A stretch of 64,000 nucleotides of DNA. It comes from Niameybacter massiliensis (lineage in GTDB: Bacteria; Bacillota; Clostridia; Lachnospirales; Cellulosilyticaceae). Under the pieces are notes generated by a model. That model was given only the letters and a program-made list of their open reading frames with translations, was not told the DNA's origin and ran no database searches. The stretch spans positions 1,255,571-1,319,570 of the forward strand of contig NZ_LN875035.1 in NCBI RefSeq assembly GCF_001282685.1, in the 5' to 3' direction. Position 1 is the first letter of the stretch; each line of letters begins with the position of its first letter. Positions 42,506 through 52,050 of the stretch are shown here, in pieces. The translations under genes and the position numbers were made by a program.

Positions 42506-43450
42506 TTATTCCTGTAATACCAAAAGCTTTTTATATTCTAAAATAGCTCCATCAATGATTTTAATTGTTTCTTCATCTGAATAATAAGATTCAAGTGAAT
42601 CTCTTCTTCCTTGTTTTACAGCAATAATGCTCCTCGCTTGATTCTTATATTCTTTAGGCGTACACCCACAATACTTAGCAAATGCTTGGTTCAAATACCT
42701 ATAATCCGAAAATCCACATTGATAACATACATCTACAAGTTTCATATTAGTGGTTAAAATTAGCTGCCTCGCGTGGTTAAAGCGCACCAAAGTTAGGTAC
42801 TCTTGGAAACTATAGTTAATATTATCTTTTATAAAGTGTGATAAAAAAGATATCGAAAGTCCTTCTTGCTTGGCAATATCTTGAAGATTTATTTTCTCTG
42901 AGTAATGTTCTTCGATGTAATTAATAATTCGATTTAAACGCTTACTTTTCTTACATGTTAAAAGATATTCCTTCTCACTAATCTCATAATGTGCATATTT
43001 ACTTAATAAATCAAAATATATGATATTTACAAAACTAGCACATTGTATTTCATAATAGGTTGGTTTTTGAAAATAGATTTTTCCTAATCCTAAAAAAGTT
43101 AAAATAAGAAAGTAATGCTTGATTCTATAGGAACAATGATCAGAAAAAATGACATGTTTCATATTTGGAAAATATCCCTCAAAGTACTCAGGCAAAAGTT
43201 GTAAACATAAGAAAGTTGTACATTGCTCTCTTGAAATAATCTCATGCCCTACATTCCCATTTAAAATAATAATGTCACCTGGTTGAAATTGATATTTTTC
43301 ATGATTAATCACCACCCATGGTTCTCCTTTTATGACAAGTAAAATTTCTGTTTCTGGATGGAAGTGAGGTGCACGATATGCTACGTCTAACAAAAATATT
43401 TTCATGTTTTTTATGTTTGGATGGTGAATAACTTCAAGTTCATGTTTCAT
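42506..43450 (-). CDS. AraC-family regulator with cupin sensor domain
   Basis: 314 residues from the ATG at 43450, which has GGAAGGAG upstream; the frame is open 60 bases earlier without a ribosome site. The N-terminal cupin (APHFHPETEILLVIKGE, FQPGDIIILNGNVGHEI) is followed by ~90 residues and a C-terminal AraC DNA-binding domain (NLQDIAKQEGLSISFLSHFIK, LVDVCYQCGFSDYRYLNQAFAK, CTPKEYK). It is divergent from the membrane hydrolase gene at 43613, with a 160-bp shared promoter region, so that gene is the likely target. Confidence 0.93.
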   Translation of the reverse strand: MKHELEVIHHPNIKNMKIFLLDVAYRAPHFHPETEILLVIKGEPWVVINHEKYQFQPGDIIILNGNVGHEIISREQCTTFLCLQLLPEYFEGYFPNMKHVIFSDHCSYRIKHYFLILTFLGLGKIYFQKPTYYEIQCASFVNIIYFDLLSKYAHYEISEKEYLLTCKKSKRLNRIINYIEEHYSEKINLQDIAKQEGLSISFLSHFIKDNINYSFQEYLTLVRFNHARQLILTTNMKLVDVCYQCGFSDYRYLNQAFAKYCGCTPKEYKNQARSIIAVKQGRRDSLESYYSDEETIKIIDGAILEYKKLLVLQE

Positions 43451-43612
43451 AGATGCTCCTTCCTTTTTTATCACAACAAGATTATCATATATATTAAACA
43501 AATTTATCATAGTTAATTAGTCTTTTTTTATTTATAATACATTACACAATCATATAAAAGCAACACAAATGTATGAATTGATTTATTTTCAAACTGAAGG
43601 GGGAACACTTAT

Positions 43613-45487
43613 ATGAACACTAAATCAAATCAAAAAAAACGATTTAAACACGGATTAACACTTTCTATTGTATTTACCTTTATGTGTCTAATTACCGCAC
43701 ATCTTGTTCTAAGTGATTTTGGGAAGATTAAAATTGAAACAACAACTGTACAGACTCGTTCTGGACATAATATAAGCCTACGTGTTTATAGTCCAAAAAC
43801 TGCTACTTCAGAAAGCAAAGCACCTGCTATTGTTTTTGCTCATGGACTTTCTACCACTAAAGAGTGCTATTCTCAATATGCTACAGAACTGGCACGCCGT
43901 GGCTTTGTAGTTGTAACACCTGATATGTTAAATCATGGTGGCTCAGATATTGCACCCGAATTTACTTACTTTGCTGATCCAAATGCCGATGGATATGGTG
44001 TATACGCTGGAGTACGTTACGTTGCTACCCTAGATTATGTTGATAAAACTCAAATAGGTGTGGCTGGTCACTCTATGGGAGGAAATGCCACTAATCTTTG
44101 TATTACTCTAGATAATGAAAGTGAAACTCCACTTATCTCTGCAGCATACCTTGTAGCAAGTAACCCTACATTCAAAGATTCTGAAGGTAACTGGATAAAT
44201 GTATACGGTGACCGTAGTGTAGGCCTTTACTATACTACCCTTGACCATGTATATTTTAGTACTATGACAGAACAAGGACCAACATCTGCACAACAATTTT
44301 TAAGTACAGATGAAGCTAAATCTTTTGTAAGTTTTGGACAAGCACCTTCTCTCTTTGAAGGTAAGGAAGTTATTCCTGGCCATACATATGCAACTAACAT
44401 GGACGGCAAACAAGTCATTCGTCGCATCAATAAAGCAGATGAAATTCATCCCTTGCCACAAGGTGGTAGCGGTGGTGTAGCGGCTGTTGTTGACTTCTTC
44501 CAAGAAGTGTTTGTAGCACCAAACTATAAACTAGGTGCTATGCAAGTCTGGAAAGTATTTAGTATAGCTTCTATACTTGCTTTATTGGGCGCAATTGGAA
44601 TTTGTATCTTTACTATTAATACTTTAACAAAAACAAAATTCTTCAATAGCTTACGCTCTTCTGATGCAAAAGCATTACGCCCTGCTCCAAACAAAACAGG
44701 TAAGATATGGTTCTGGGTATTAACACTTGCTAACTGTGGTTTTGCCTTCTTGAGTATTTCACTCATCTTCAACAAAGGCTTTGGCTACTTTGTAACCAAT
44801 CAATTACCACAACAAGTATCTAATACTTATGCTCTTTGGGCATGTGCTAATGGTTTATTCATGTTGATTACATCTTTTGGCTCTTACTATCTCTATGGTA
44901 AAAAGCAAGGTGAAACGCTTACAGGATGGGGGGTTAAAATCAACTTTAAAGACCTTTTAAAATCTATCTTACTTGCAATTATTGGTTTTATAGTTGTTAT
45001 CATCATCGTTTATATTGCAGCTTATGTATTCCAAATGGATTTACGTTTCTACCTATGGGGTATGCGTGATATGCGATTCGACCACTTATACTTATTCTTC
45101 ACCTATTTGCCATTCTACTTAGTATTTGGTATTGCAGCAAGTATTGCAATCAATTCTGCTTACTATGCAAAAATAGGTACTGAACCAACATGGGCAAATG
45201 ATTTATTCTTTGCTTTTATGAACATTATTCCTGCCTTTGTTATTACATTTATTGGCTACTACCTATTCGCTAAGACTGGATTCAAACCAAATGTATTTGG
45301 TTCACCATTTACATTTACTTATACTATTAATGCTATTCCTGTCTTTCCTGTAGCTATTATCGTACTACGTCGTATTTTCAAGCACTGTAACAATCCTTAT
45401 ATTCCAGGAATTACAGTTGGATGTTTACTAGCATACATGCAAGTATCTTCAGTTTTCACATGCCATACTTTTATGTTTATGGGCTAA
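43613..45487 (+). CDS. Membrane-anchored alpha/beta hydrolase with polytopic C-terminal domain
   Basis: 624 residues. TM1 (~13-33) anchors an extracytoplasmic alpha/beta hydrolase (~45-300): oxyanion region IVFAHGLSTTKECYSQYATELARRG, TPDMLNHGGSD, and the nucleophile elbow GVAGHSMGGNA. From ~310 onward come about eight hydrophobic segments (for example VWKVFSIASILALLGAIGICIF, IIGFIVVIIIVYIAAYVF) forming a polytopic domain. A GAAGGGGG ribosome site precedes the ATG. A cupin-AraC gene is divergent and likely controls it. The substrate is unknown; cleavage of an acyl or peptide compound at the outer membrane face coupled to the membrane domain is inference. Confidence 0.88.
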   Translation: MNTKSNQKKRFKHGLTLSIVFTFMCLITAHLVLSDFGKIKIETTTVQTRSGHNISLRVYSPKTATSESKAPAIVFAHGLSTTKECYSQYATELARRGFVVVTPDMLNHGGSDIAPEFTYFADPNADGYGVYAGVRYVATLDYVDKTQIGVAGHSMGGNATNLCITLDNESETPLISAAYLVASNPTFKDSEGNWINVYGDRSVGLYYTTLDHVYFSTMTEQGPTSAQQFLSTDEAKSFVSFGQAPSLFEGKEVIPGHTYATNMDGKQVIRRINKADEIHPLPQGGSGGVAAVVDFFQEVFVAPNYKLGAMQVWKVFSIASILALLGAIGICIFTINTLTKTKFFNSLRSSDAKALRPAPNKTGKIWFWVLTLANCGFAFLSISLIFNKGFGYFVTNQLPQQVSNTYALWACANGLFMLITSFGSYYLYGKKQGETLTGWGVKINFKDLLKSILLAIIGFIVVIIIVYIAAYVFQMDLRFYLWGMRDMRFDHLYLFFTYLPFYLVFGIAASIAINSAYYAKIGTEPTWANDLFFAFMNIIPAFVITFIGYYLFAKTGFKPNVFGSPFTFTYTINAIPVFPVAIIVLRRIFKHCNNPYIPGITVGCLLAYMQVSSVFTCHTFMFMG

Positions 45488-45516
45488 TATAACGAGGTAC
45501 ACCATAGTATCTAATC

Positions 45517-45559
45517 AAAAAGTCAGCTATGAACTATAAAATGTTCATAGCTGACTTTT
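45517..45559 (+). terminator. Terminator after the membrane hydrolase gene
   Basis: A 17-bp perfect stem (45517-45533 with 45543-45559) with A4/T4 flanks. Confidence 0.9.
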
Positions 45560-45730
45560 ACTTTTAATGCTCCTTGTTTTCTTATCCCTTTCCCTATGAT
45601 GTTTCAAAAGCAGTGGATGAACTTCTCCATCAATATTTCTAATATAATTTGCTTTTTTAACAGTAATAAGTTGTAAATTACGTGTTAGCAAAATAATTAC
45701 TCCCCCTAAACCAATTATAATCGCCCACAT
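45545..45730 (-). CDS. Possible small membrane protein, doubtful
   Basis: A 61-codon frame with one N-terminal hydrophobic segment (AIIIGLGGVIILL) and a basic tail (KHHRERDKKTRSIKSKSQ). No ribosome site precedes the ATG, and the C-terminal end lies inside the neighbouring gene's terminator. The frame stays open without a start codon up to 45805 and still reads like membrane-protein sequence (ELIFYLFALDVNS), so it may be a remnant rather than an intact gene. Confidence 0.3.
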   Translation of the reverse strand: MWAIIIGLGGVIILLTRNLQLITVKKANYIRNIDGEVHPLLLKHHRERDKKTRSIKSKSQL

Positions 45731-45862
45731 AGTAGTTGTTATGCTATTTACGTCTAGCGCAAATAAGTAGAAGATAAGTTCATTTCTATCAACTACTAGC
45801 TCAACTTATACACCTCTTTCTCTCTTCTAACGATATAGTCGTCCATTATTGGGTATCAAAAA

Positions 45863-45952
45863 AAGATTAGAATGGCTTATCTTTTAAAGTTTCTAAGTAC
45901 TTTATGCAGTACAATATCTATGTCTGCTCATGATAAATCTCATTCTAATCTT
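45863..45952 (-). terminator. Long-loop terminator-like structure after the amidohydrolase gene
   Basis: AAGATTAGAATG and CATTCTAATCTT (12 bp) frame a 66-nt loop; the minus-strand RNA ends in UUUUUUUG. It lies 58 nt past the amidohydrolase stop. Confidence 0.6.
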
Positions 45953-46009
45953 CTAAATTTATTTATTTATTTTTAAACTATAACTAAAGTACACTCTCTT
46001 CTTTATAAA

Positions 46010-47251
46010 TTATTTTTTTATAAAGTCTCCTTCTTTCATAATCATTTCCATGTTGTCTACATCAATGGCACGAATATTTTCTAGAGGATTTCCATTAATA
46101 ACCAAAATATCTGCGAATTTACCTGCTTCAACTGTTCCTGTAATATCACCTACATTTAACATTTCAGCCCCTACTTTAGTTGCTGCAACAAGTGTATCCA
46201 TTTCTGAAATACCTGCTTTTTCTACGAATGAATACATCTCACCAATAGCTGTAATACCATAAGGTGTTAAGCTAGAACAGAAAGAGTCAGAACCAATGGT
46301 AAGCCCAATACCTTTGCCTTTTGCTTTTCTTAAGTTTGCATACACACGATTAAGTTCTTTTTCTGCTACTGTTGCACCTTCATATTGATCATGTACTTCT
46401 GGGATATAAGGAGGTGCATAAGTTTTGAACCATTCATTTAAGAACTGAATAGTTGGGCAGAAGTAGATTCCTTTTTCAGCCATAATGTCTAGACATTCAT
46501 CATTTAAAGTTTGACCATGGATAATAAGATGTACACCAGCTTTAGCAGAATCTAAGGCACCGCCATAACCTTCTGCATGTGACCATACTGGAATGCCTAC
46601 CATGTTACATTCATCTACAACTGCTTGAATTTCTTCCAATGTATAATGTTGATCTAATTTTTTATCCCATCTCCAGATACCGCCACCTGTTGACCAAATT
46701 TTGATAGCATCTGGGCTTTCTCTGAGTCTTCTTCTTACTGCTTTACGTAAATCCCAAGGACCATCTACACGTTCTGCCCATGGATGAGATTGGTCATTAT
46801 ACCAAGATGGTAATCTATGTGAATCACCATGTCCACAAGTACGTGCAAAGCCTAATCCTGTTCCTACAATACGAGGTCCTTTCATAACCCCAGCTTCAAC
46901 CATATTACGGATATGTAACCCTGAACGTGAGATTTCACCAACAGTAGTTAATCCTCTTTCTAAACATTCTTTTGCTTGTTGTACAGCAACAACTGTTTTT
47001 TGAATAGGATCTTCTAGTACCCAATCACTATCATCATCTGTCAAGTTTCCGCTAAAATGAAGATGTGTATCAATTAATCCTGGCATAATCGTTTTACCAG
47101 CAATATCTACCTTTTTATAGTCATCTCCAAAGGCTTTCATTTCTCCTGCATATTCTATTTTCTTATCTTCTATTAATACTAAAGAATTTTTAATAGGTGC
47201 TTTACCTGTACCATCAATTAAAAGACCATTTACAAATGCTATTTTTTTCAT
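46010..47251 (-). CDS. Amidohydrolase-superfamily enzyme (Xaa-Pro dipeptidase/imidazolonepropionase-like)
   Basis: 413 residues with the full amidohydrolase metal set: DTHLHF (HxH), the bridging lysine in AIKIWSTGGG, WSHAEG and LIIHGQ histidines, and the aspartate in IGSDSF. The N-terminal beta-sandwich (KIAFVNGLLIDGTG) and its C-terminal closure (VEAGKFADILVINGNPL) are standard. Homologues of this subgroup hydrolyse N-acyl or Xaa-Pro-type dipeptides. It lies 21 nt after an APC permease gene, so the permease probably imports the substrate. AGGGGGGT precedes the start. Exact substrate unknown. Confidence 0.9.
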   Translation of the reverse strand: MKKIAFVNGLLIDGTGKAPIKNSLVLIEDKKIEYAGEMKAFGDDYKKVDIAGKTIMPGLIDTHLHFSGNLTDDDSDWVLEDPIQKTVVAVQQAKECLERGLTTVGEISRSGLHIRNMVEAGVMKGPRIVGTGLGFARTCGHGDSHRLPSWYNDQSHPWAERVDGPWDLRKAVRRRLRESPDAIKIWSTGGGIWRWDKKLDQHYTLEEIQAVVDECNMVGIPVWSHAEGYGGALDSAKAGVHLIIHGQTLNDECLDIMAEKGIYFCPTIQFLNEWFKTYAPPYIPEVHDQYEGATVAEKELNRVYANLRKAKGKGIGLTIGSDSFCSSLTPYGITAIGEMYSFVEKAGISEMDTLVAATKVGAEMLNVGDITGTVEAGKFADILVINGNPLENIRAIDVDNMEMIMKEGDFIKK

Positions 47252-47272
47252 TGTTGACCCCCTAAATTTATT

Positions 47273-48724
47273 TTATTTATTTAAAGAATAGCCATTAGAG
47301 CTACTTCTTTTCTTAGTTGAAATAAGCTTAAGTACTATACCAATTGCAATCCAGCCTAAAACAATAATCCATTCTACAGCATTTAATGCTGCTGGACTTG
47401 CTGGAATAACCATAAGTGCTACGATAAGAGAACCACATAAACAAGCTGCCCCAATACCAATCTTTCCACCTGGTACTTTATAAGGTCTTGGAAGATCTGG
47501 TTCTGTTTTTCTCATTCTTAAGCAAGCAAAACTTACCATTGTACATGAGAATATAAATGCAAGCGCTGAAACATTAGTTAATGGCACTAACATTTTCTTA
47601 CCAAGGAATGGCCCAAGAATGGTAAGTGCTGCAATTAAATAATTGGCTGTAGTTGGTGTGCCCTTTTCAGGATCTACCTTTGCAAAAGACTCTGGTAATT
47701 GTTTTTTACGTCCCATTGCAAGTAGAATACGTGTTGTTGCGCCGTAGAAAGAATTCATAGGCCCCATTGGCCCGAGTGTTGCGATACAAAGCATCACAAT
47801 ATATAAAATCATGTTAATACCTTTTAAACAAGCAAGTGCTGGTACTGTGTTTTGTACAAAGTCTGACCAAGGAATAATGGTACCAAATGAATAAATACAA
47901 ACCATATAAAATCCACCAGCTGCGAGTAGAGCAAGCCCTATAATCTTGCCAAATCTATTCCAATCCAATCCTTCTGCTGCTTCTTCTGCTTGTTGTGGAA
48001 TGGTATCAAATCCCGCATAGAAGAAAGGTGTCATAACTAATACAGAAATAATCCCTGCAAATAAACTGGTTGCTGTTGTACTTGAAGTCGCTCCATCTAC
48101 TTGTGCAAATATTGGTGTAATATTGCTAGGTCCACCTTTAATAAAAGAGATTCCCATTGCTAATACCATACCGCATAATAATGCTTTAGTAAGAAACGCT
48201 TGTAATTTAGCTGCAGAAGATGCTCCTTTAAAGTTCAACCAAATAACATACCCTGCAAAACAAAGTGCTATAATCGTTGGGAATAAGTATACATCTGCCC
48301 CAAGAATGGTATATAGCTTAACCGAACGTAAAATAGGGAAAAATTCTCCAAACATGTCTGAGACTAATGTAGAGATTGCAATAGCTTCCCAAGGGCAAAG
48401 AATACCATTTCCTAGCGCTAGCAACCAACCTGTAATATAAGAAGCATTACTTCCAAAAGTTCGGTCTACATACTCTACGATTCCCCCTGAAATAGGAATA
48501 GCTGCTGTTAATTCTCCAAATACGGCTCCTATTGGTAGTAAGAAAATTGCTCCAATAAGAAATGCAATCATTGCGGCTACAGGACCTCCGCCAATAATCA
48601 TCCAGTCACCAACTAATAAAACCCATCCTGTACCGATAATCGCCCCAAATCCTATAGTAAAAAAATTCCATAGTGAAAGCGTTTTTTTCATGCCTACACC
48701 TTCTGATGGCTTTATCTTTTCCAT
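47273..48724 (-). CDS. APC-superfamily amino acid permease
   Basis: 483 residues, about twelve membrane segments. APC features: NFFTIGFGAIIGTGWVLLVGDW in TM1 (the unwound G-x-G-x-G substrate loop, family-level), GGIVEYVDRTFG, and a TM6 region FFYAGFDTIPQQAEEA that binds substrate in LeuT-fold transporters. AGGGGAGG precedes the start. It is cotranscribed with the amidohydrolase and divergent from a LytTR two-component system, which may control it. Substrate could be an amino acid, peptide or amide derivative. Confidence 0.9.
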   Translation of the reverse strand: MEKIKPSEGVGMKKTLSLWNFFTIGFGAIIGTGWVLLVGDWMIIGGGPVAAMIAFLIGAIFLLPIGAVFGELTAAIPISGGIVEYVDRTFGSNASYITGWLLALGNGILCPWEAIAISTLVSDMFGEFFPILRSVKLYTILGADVYLFPTIIALCFAGYVIWLNFKGASSAAKLQAFLTKALLCGMVLAMGISFIKGGPSNITPIFAQVDGATSSTTATSLFAGIISVLVMTPFFYAGFDTIPQQAEEAAEGLDWNRFGKIIGLALLAAGGFYMVCIYSFGTIIPWSDFVQNTVPALACLKGINMILYIVMLCIATLGPMGPMNSFYGATTRILLAMGRKKQLPESFAKVDPEKGTPTTANYLIAALTILGPFLGKKMLVPLTNVSALAFIFSCTMVSFACLRMRKTEPDLPRPYKVPGGKIGIGAACLCGSLIVALMVIPASPAALNAVEWIIVLGWIAIGIVLKLISTKKRSSSNGYSLNK

Positions 48725-48964
48725 CGTTTCATATCCTCCCCTACAAATATTTTATTTTAAATCACTAAATTTATTAGTAAAAACACACTTACAAAAGGTC
48801 TTTTTCTTTTTATATTTTTGTGTATTTTTACTCGTGACTATAGTCTACTCTTTCTTTTTTTTATTTCAACAGAAGTTACATAAAGTAGACTTTTGATGTC
48901 AAAATCGGGATTTTCTTTTAAATGCACATGAGCACTTACTTTATCAGATTCTTCCTGATTTGTA

Positions 48965-48990
48965 TTGTAAATTACAAAAATATGTTGTAA
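48965..48990 (+). promoter_or_regulatory. Direct repeat before the LytTR operon, candidate LytTR site
   Basis: TTGTAA occurs at 48965-48970 and 48985-48990, exactly 20 bp apart, 57 bp before the GTG start. LytTR regulators usually bind two ~9-bp direct repeats about two helical turns apart. The rest of the 322-bp gap between the divergent genes is AT-rich and also holds the palindrome GACTATAGTC (48836-48845) and TTGACA on the minus strand near 48896. Confidence 0.4.
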
Positions 48991-49046
48991 AATTCCTATC
49001 ATATAACGACTGATAGAGTTGATCTTACATTTGGGGAGGGGTTACT

Positions 49047-49760
49047 GTGTTTTATATTGCCTTATGTGATGATAATTCATATGACTTAGAGCTAACATCT
49101 GAATATATACATGAGTTAAAAAAGGAACATTGGCAAATTGAAGATATATACATAAATAATGGAATAGAACTTGCAGAAATGAGTAAGAACGGCCGACGCT
49201 TTGACCTTATCGTTTTAGATATGTGTATGGAACCTATAGATGGTATTGAAACCGCCCGTATTATTCGTCAATATGATCCTGAAGTTCCCATTATCATTCT
49301 TACGTCTTCTGTAGAATATGCTATTGACGGATACAAAGTCAATGCACTACGTTATCTTATCAAACCTGTTAATAAAGAAGAGTTTCTTAACTTAATAAAA
49401 GAAACTCTTTTTAAAATTTCAAGACATAACAAAAAGTATTTTATATTTACGAACGAAGATGGATTAAATAAAATCGCACTAGACAATATTTATTACTTTG
49501 AGTCCAATATACGTACTATTTATTTAATAGCTAAAGACGGAACCTTTACTTTTACAGGCAAAATCAGTGAGGTTGAAGAACAACTTAAAAATGTAGGGTT
49601 TGTACGTACACACAAAAGCTATATTGTTAATTTAAAACATGTTTCGAATATTTTTAAGGAATCAATTATATTAGAAAATAAAAAAGAGATTTTATTAAGT
49701 AAACATAAAAGAAAAGAAGTTGCCAAACAGCTTTTAGAGTATATGGAGTATGCTTTATGA
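49047..49760 (+). CDS. LytTR-family response regulator
   Basis: 237 residues, GTG start behind GGGGAGGGG. The receiver domain (1-120) has the acidic pair LCDDN, the phosphoacceptor in IVLDMCM (Asp58), the switch threonine/serine in ILTSS and the KPV lysine. The LytTR DNA-binding domain (~135-235) shows IYYFESNIRTIYLIAKDG and FVRTHKSYIVNLKHV. It overlaps the kinase gene by 4 nt (ATGA). This is the AgrA/ComE-like arrangement. Divergent permease-amidohydrolase genes are the likeliest targets besides itself. Confidence 0.95.
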   Translation: MFYIALCDDNSYDLELTSEYIHELKKEHWQIEDIYINNGIELAEMSKNGRRFDLIVLDMCMEPIDGIETARIIRQYDPEVPIIILTSSVEYAIDGYKVNALRYLIKPVNKEEFLNLIKETLFKISRHNKKYFIFTNEDGLNKIALDNIYYFESNIRTIYLIAKDGTFTFTGKISEVEEQLKNVGFVRTHKSYIVNLKHVSNIFKESIILENKKEILLSKHKRKEVAKQLLEYMEYAL

Positions 49761-51073
49761 CCATTACGCTTCAAGACTTTTTCACCTATTTCTTTTTATC
49801 TATAGCTGAAACCATCATCCTACATCAACTTTTGGTATCTTTTTTAAATAAAAATACCCTTATTTTTGAAAAGTACTTTGTAGGATTATTTGGCTATTTT
49901 ATTTTTCAAATGATTACATACTTTATAGGCTGTCCTTTATTTTCTACTGCTATTTACTATTTCATCTTTACAAGCATTATCGCTACAATCTTCTTTATGG
50001 ATAGTACTGAAATTAAGATTATTGCATCTTCATTGTTTGTTATGCTCAATTACTCCTGTAAGATCTTTGGTGTCCTTGTCGCTACATTAACCCATAATCT
50101 TACACTTTCTATACTGCCTAGTCAGATGATTTTAAATGCTAAAGCTGAAATTATAGCTTGTATATTCTTTTTAATTTGTGTGCGTATTATTATTTATTGT
50201 CGTCATTTAAGGCTTAAAAATAATTTAATCACTTATAGTATTATTATTTGTATCTTTCCTGCAGCTGTCCTTTTTTTAGCAACTAGGCTTTTTCTACATC
50301 GTCTAACAGTATTTAATCTTACGTTTTATTTTGAAATAGGATGTTTATTATTTTTTACTTCCCTCGCACTTTTTTACCTATTGGATAAAACTGTTGTGAT
50401 TAAAGAAAGTAGTGAAAAATCTGCACTGATGGAAAATCTTATGCACATTCAAGAGCAATACTATAGTAAATTAGAGGATTCCCAAAAAGAAATCGCCTCT
50501 ATGCGTCATGATATGAAAAATCATCTAGGATGTATCCAGTCTATGTTAGAGAGTGATCACTACGATGAGGCAAAAGATTATATTACTGATCTCTATGCAA
50601 AAAGTACTCATCTTTCCTCTCCTGTACAAAGTGGGAATGTAATGGTAGATATTATTCTTAATCAAAGCCTGTCAAAAATGTCTAGCCATAATATCACCTG
50701 TCAAGTGAATGCAATTCTCCCTCCTACACTCCCTATTAATAACCTAGACCTATGTATTCTTTTAGGAAATCTCCTTGATAATGCATTAGAAGCCTGTAAT
50801 CGAATGGAAGGTTCTTCCGAAGAACGTTTTATAACCTTGGATATATGTACAAAAAAAGAAATGTTATATATTCGTGTTGCTAACTCCTTTGATGGTATCG
50901 TTAATGTGACCAACAACATTTATCACACTGTAAAAAAGGGACAATACATATGTGGTATAGGACTCTCTAACATCCATAAAGTTGTTAATAAATATCATGG
51001 AGAAATGGACATTTGCTATACTGATGAAATTTTCACTGTTTCTACACTGCTTGGATTAGATTCTAATGCTTAG
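49757..51073 (+). CDS. GHKL sensor histidine kinase (AgrC/ComD-like)
   Basis: 438 residues with six membrane segments in the first ~210, then a short helix and the kinase region. The phosphoacceptor motif is MRHDMKNHL (His251), the N box LGNLLDNALEAC and the glycine loop GIGLSNI, typical of HPK10 kinases that pair with LytTR regulators and often sense peptides or small molecules. No peptide-signal gene is visible nearby. Translationally coupled to the regulator gene. Confidence 0.94.
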   Translation: MTITLQDFFTYFFLSIAETIILHQLLVSFLNKNTLIFEKYFVGLFGYFIFQMITYFIGCPLFSTAIYYFIFTSIIATIFFMDSTEIKIIASSLFVMLNYSCKIFGVLVATLTHNLTLSILPSQMILNAKAEIIACIFFLICVRIIIYCRHLRLKNNLITYSIIICIFPAAVLFLATRLFLHRLTVFNLTFYFEIGCLLFFTSLALFYLLDKTVVIKESSEKSALMENLMHIQEQYYSKLEDSQKEIASMRHDMKNHLGCIQSMLESDHYDEAKDYITDLYAKSTHLSSPVQSGNVMVDIILNQSLSKMSSHNITCQVNAILPPTLPINNLDLCILLGNLLDNALEACNRMEGSSEERFITLDICTKKEMLYIRVANSFDGIVNVTNNIYHTVKKGQYICGIGLSNIHKVVNKYHGEMDICYTDEIFTVSTLLGLDSNA

Positions 51074-51108
51074 AAGTTACTTACACCTTAAGACTTACTC
51101 CAAAATAC

Positions 51109-51162
51109 AAGCCACCCTAAGAATAATCTTTATACTATCAAAGATCATTCTTAGGGTGGCTT
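51109..51162. repeat. Hairpin element, copy 2 (AAGCCACCCTA family), bidirectional terminator
   Basis: AAGCCACCCTAAGAAT (51109-51124) pairs perfectly with its complement (51147-51162), with an inner AATCTT/AAGAT pairing. It shares AAGCCACCCTA and AATCTTTATA with copy 1 at 41860. It lies between convergent genes. Confidence 0.8.
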
Positions 51163-51196
51163 ATTATCTTTTTATTATTATAGGCTTATCTTCAAA

Positions 51197-52009
51197 TTAG
51201 ATAACAGCAATCATCTCTTCAACCCATTTGCATAAGTTGACAGAAGCTTTTTGCGCTGTTTCCACAACACGTTGGTGAGAGTGTTTACATTGTTGGATCC
51301 CTGTTGCCATGTTGGTAATACATGATATACCAAGTACATCCATACCTAAGTAGTTAGCAACAATTGTTTCTGGAACAGTAGACATACCAATGGCATCTGC
51401 TCCCATACCACCATACGCTCTAATCTCAGCAGCTGTTTCATAGTAAGGTCCCATAAATCCTGCATAAACACCTTCTTTGTATTCAATGCCTAATTGCGTT
51501 GCAACTTCTTTAGCCTTTGCAATAAGATCTAATTTATAAGGCTCAGACATATCTGGGAATCTTGGGCCAAAACGTTCATCATTTTTACCCATAAGTGGAT
51601 TATCACCCATTAAATTGATAAAATCTGTAATCAGCATTAATGTACCTGGGCTAAACTCTGTATTGATTCCACCACAGGCATTTGTTACGATAATTTTTTC
51701 AACACCAAGCTGTTTCATCATATAAACTGGATAAGTAACTTCTTTCATTGTATAGCCTTCATAATAATGGAAGCGCCCTTGCATAAGAAGAACCTCTACA
51801 CCATTAATCTTACCAAACGCTAATTTCCCTGCATGACCTTCTACTGTAGATTGAGGAAAATTAGGGATATCTGAGTAATCTATGCTCTTAATATCTTCTA
51901 CGATATTTACAAGATCACCAAGACCTGATCCTAAGATAACAGCTATTTTAGGTTGATTGCTTACTTTTGATTGAACATATTGTACTGATTCCATAACTTT
52001 ATCGTACAT
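51197..52009 (-). CDS. punA: Purine nucleoside phosphorylase, trimeric type
   Basis: 270 residues. It cleaves (deoxy)inosine and (deoxy)guanosine with phosphate to base and (deoxy)ribose-1-phosphate in the cytoplasm. Type I PNP signatures: VILGSGLGDL (phosphate serine), MQGRFHYYEGY, VTNACGGIN, MGPYYET (Glu contacting the base) and ISCITNMATG (Asn contacting the base). AAGGAGG lies upstream of the ATG. It stands alone but complements the two BMP-type nucleoside importers in the window. Confidence 0.95.
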   Translation of the reverse strand: MYDKVMESVQYVQSKVSNQPKIAVILGSGLGDLVNIVEDIKSIDYSDIPNFPQSTVEGHAGKLAFGKINGVEVLLMQGRFHYYEGYTMKEVTYPVYMMKQLGVEKIIVTNACGGINTEFSPGTLMLITDFINLMGDNPLMGKNDERFGPRFPDMSEPYKLDLIAKAKEVATQLGIEYKEGVYAGFMGPYYETAAEIRAYGGMGADAIGMSTVPETIVANYLGMDVLGISCITNMATGIQQCKHSHQRVVETAQKASVNLCKWVEEMIAVI

Positions 52010-52050
52010 ATTAAAAGCCTCCTTGAAGTTGGTTTATTAGATTTACCTTA

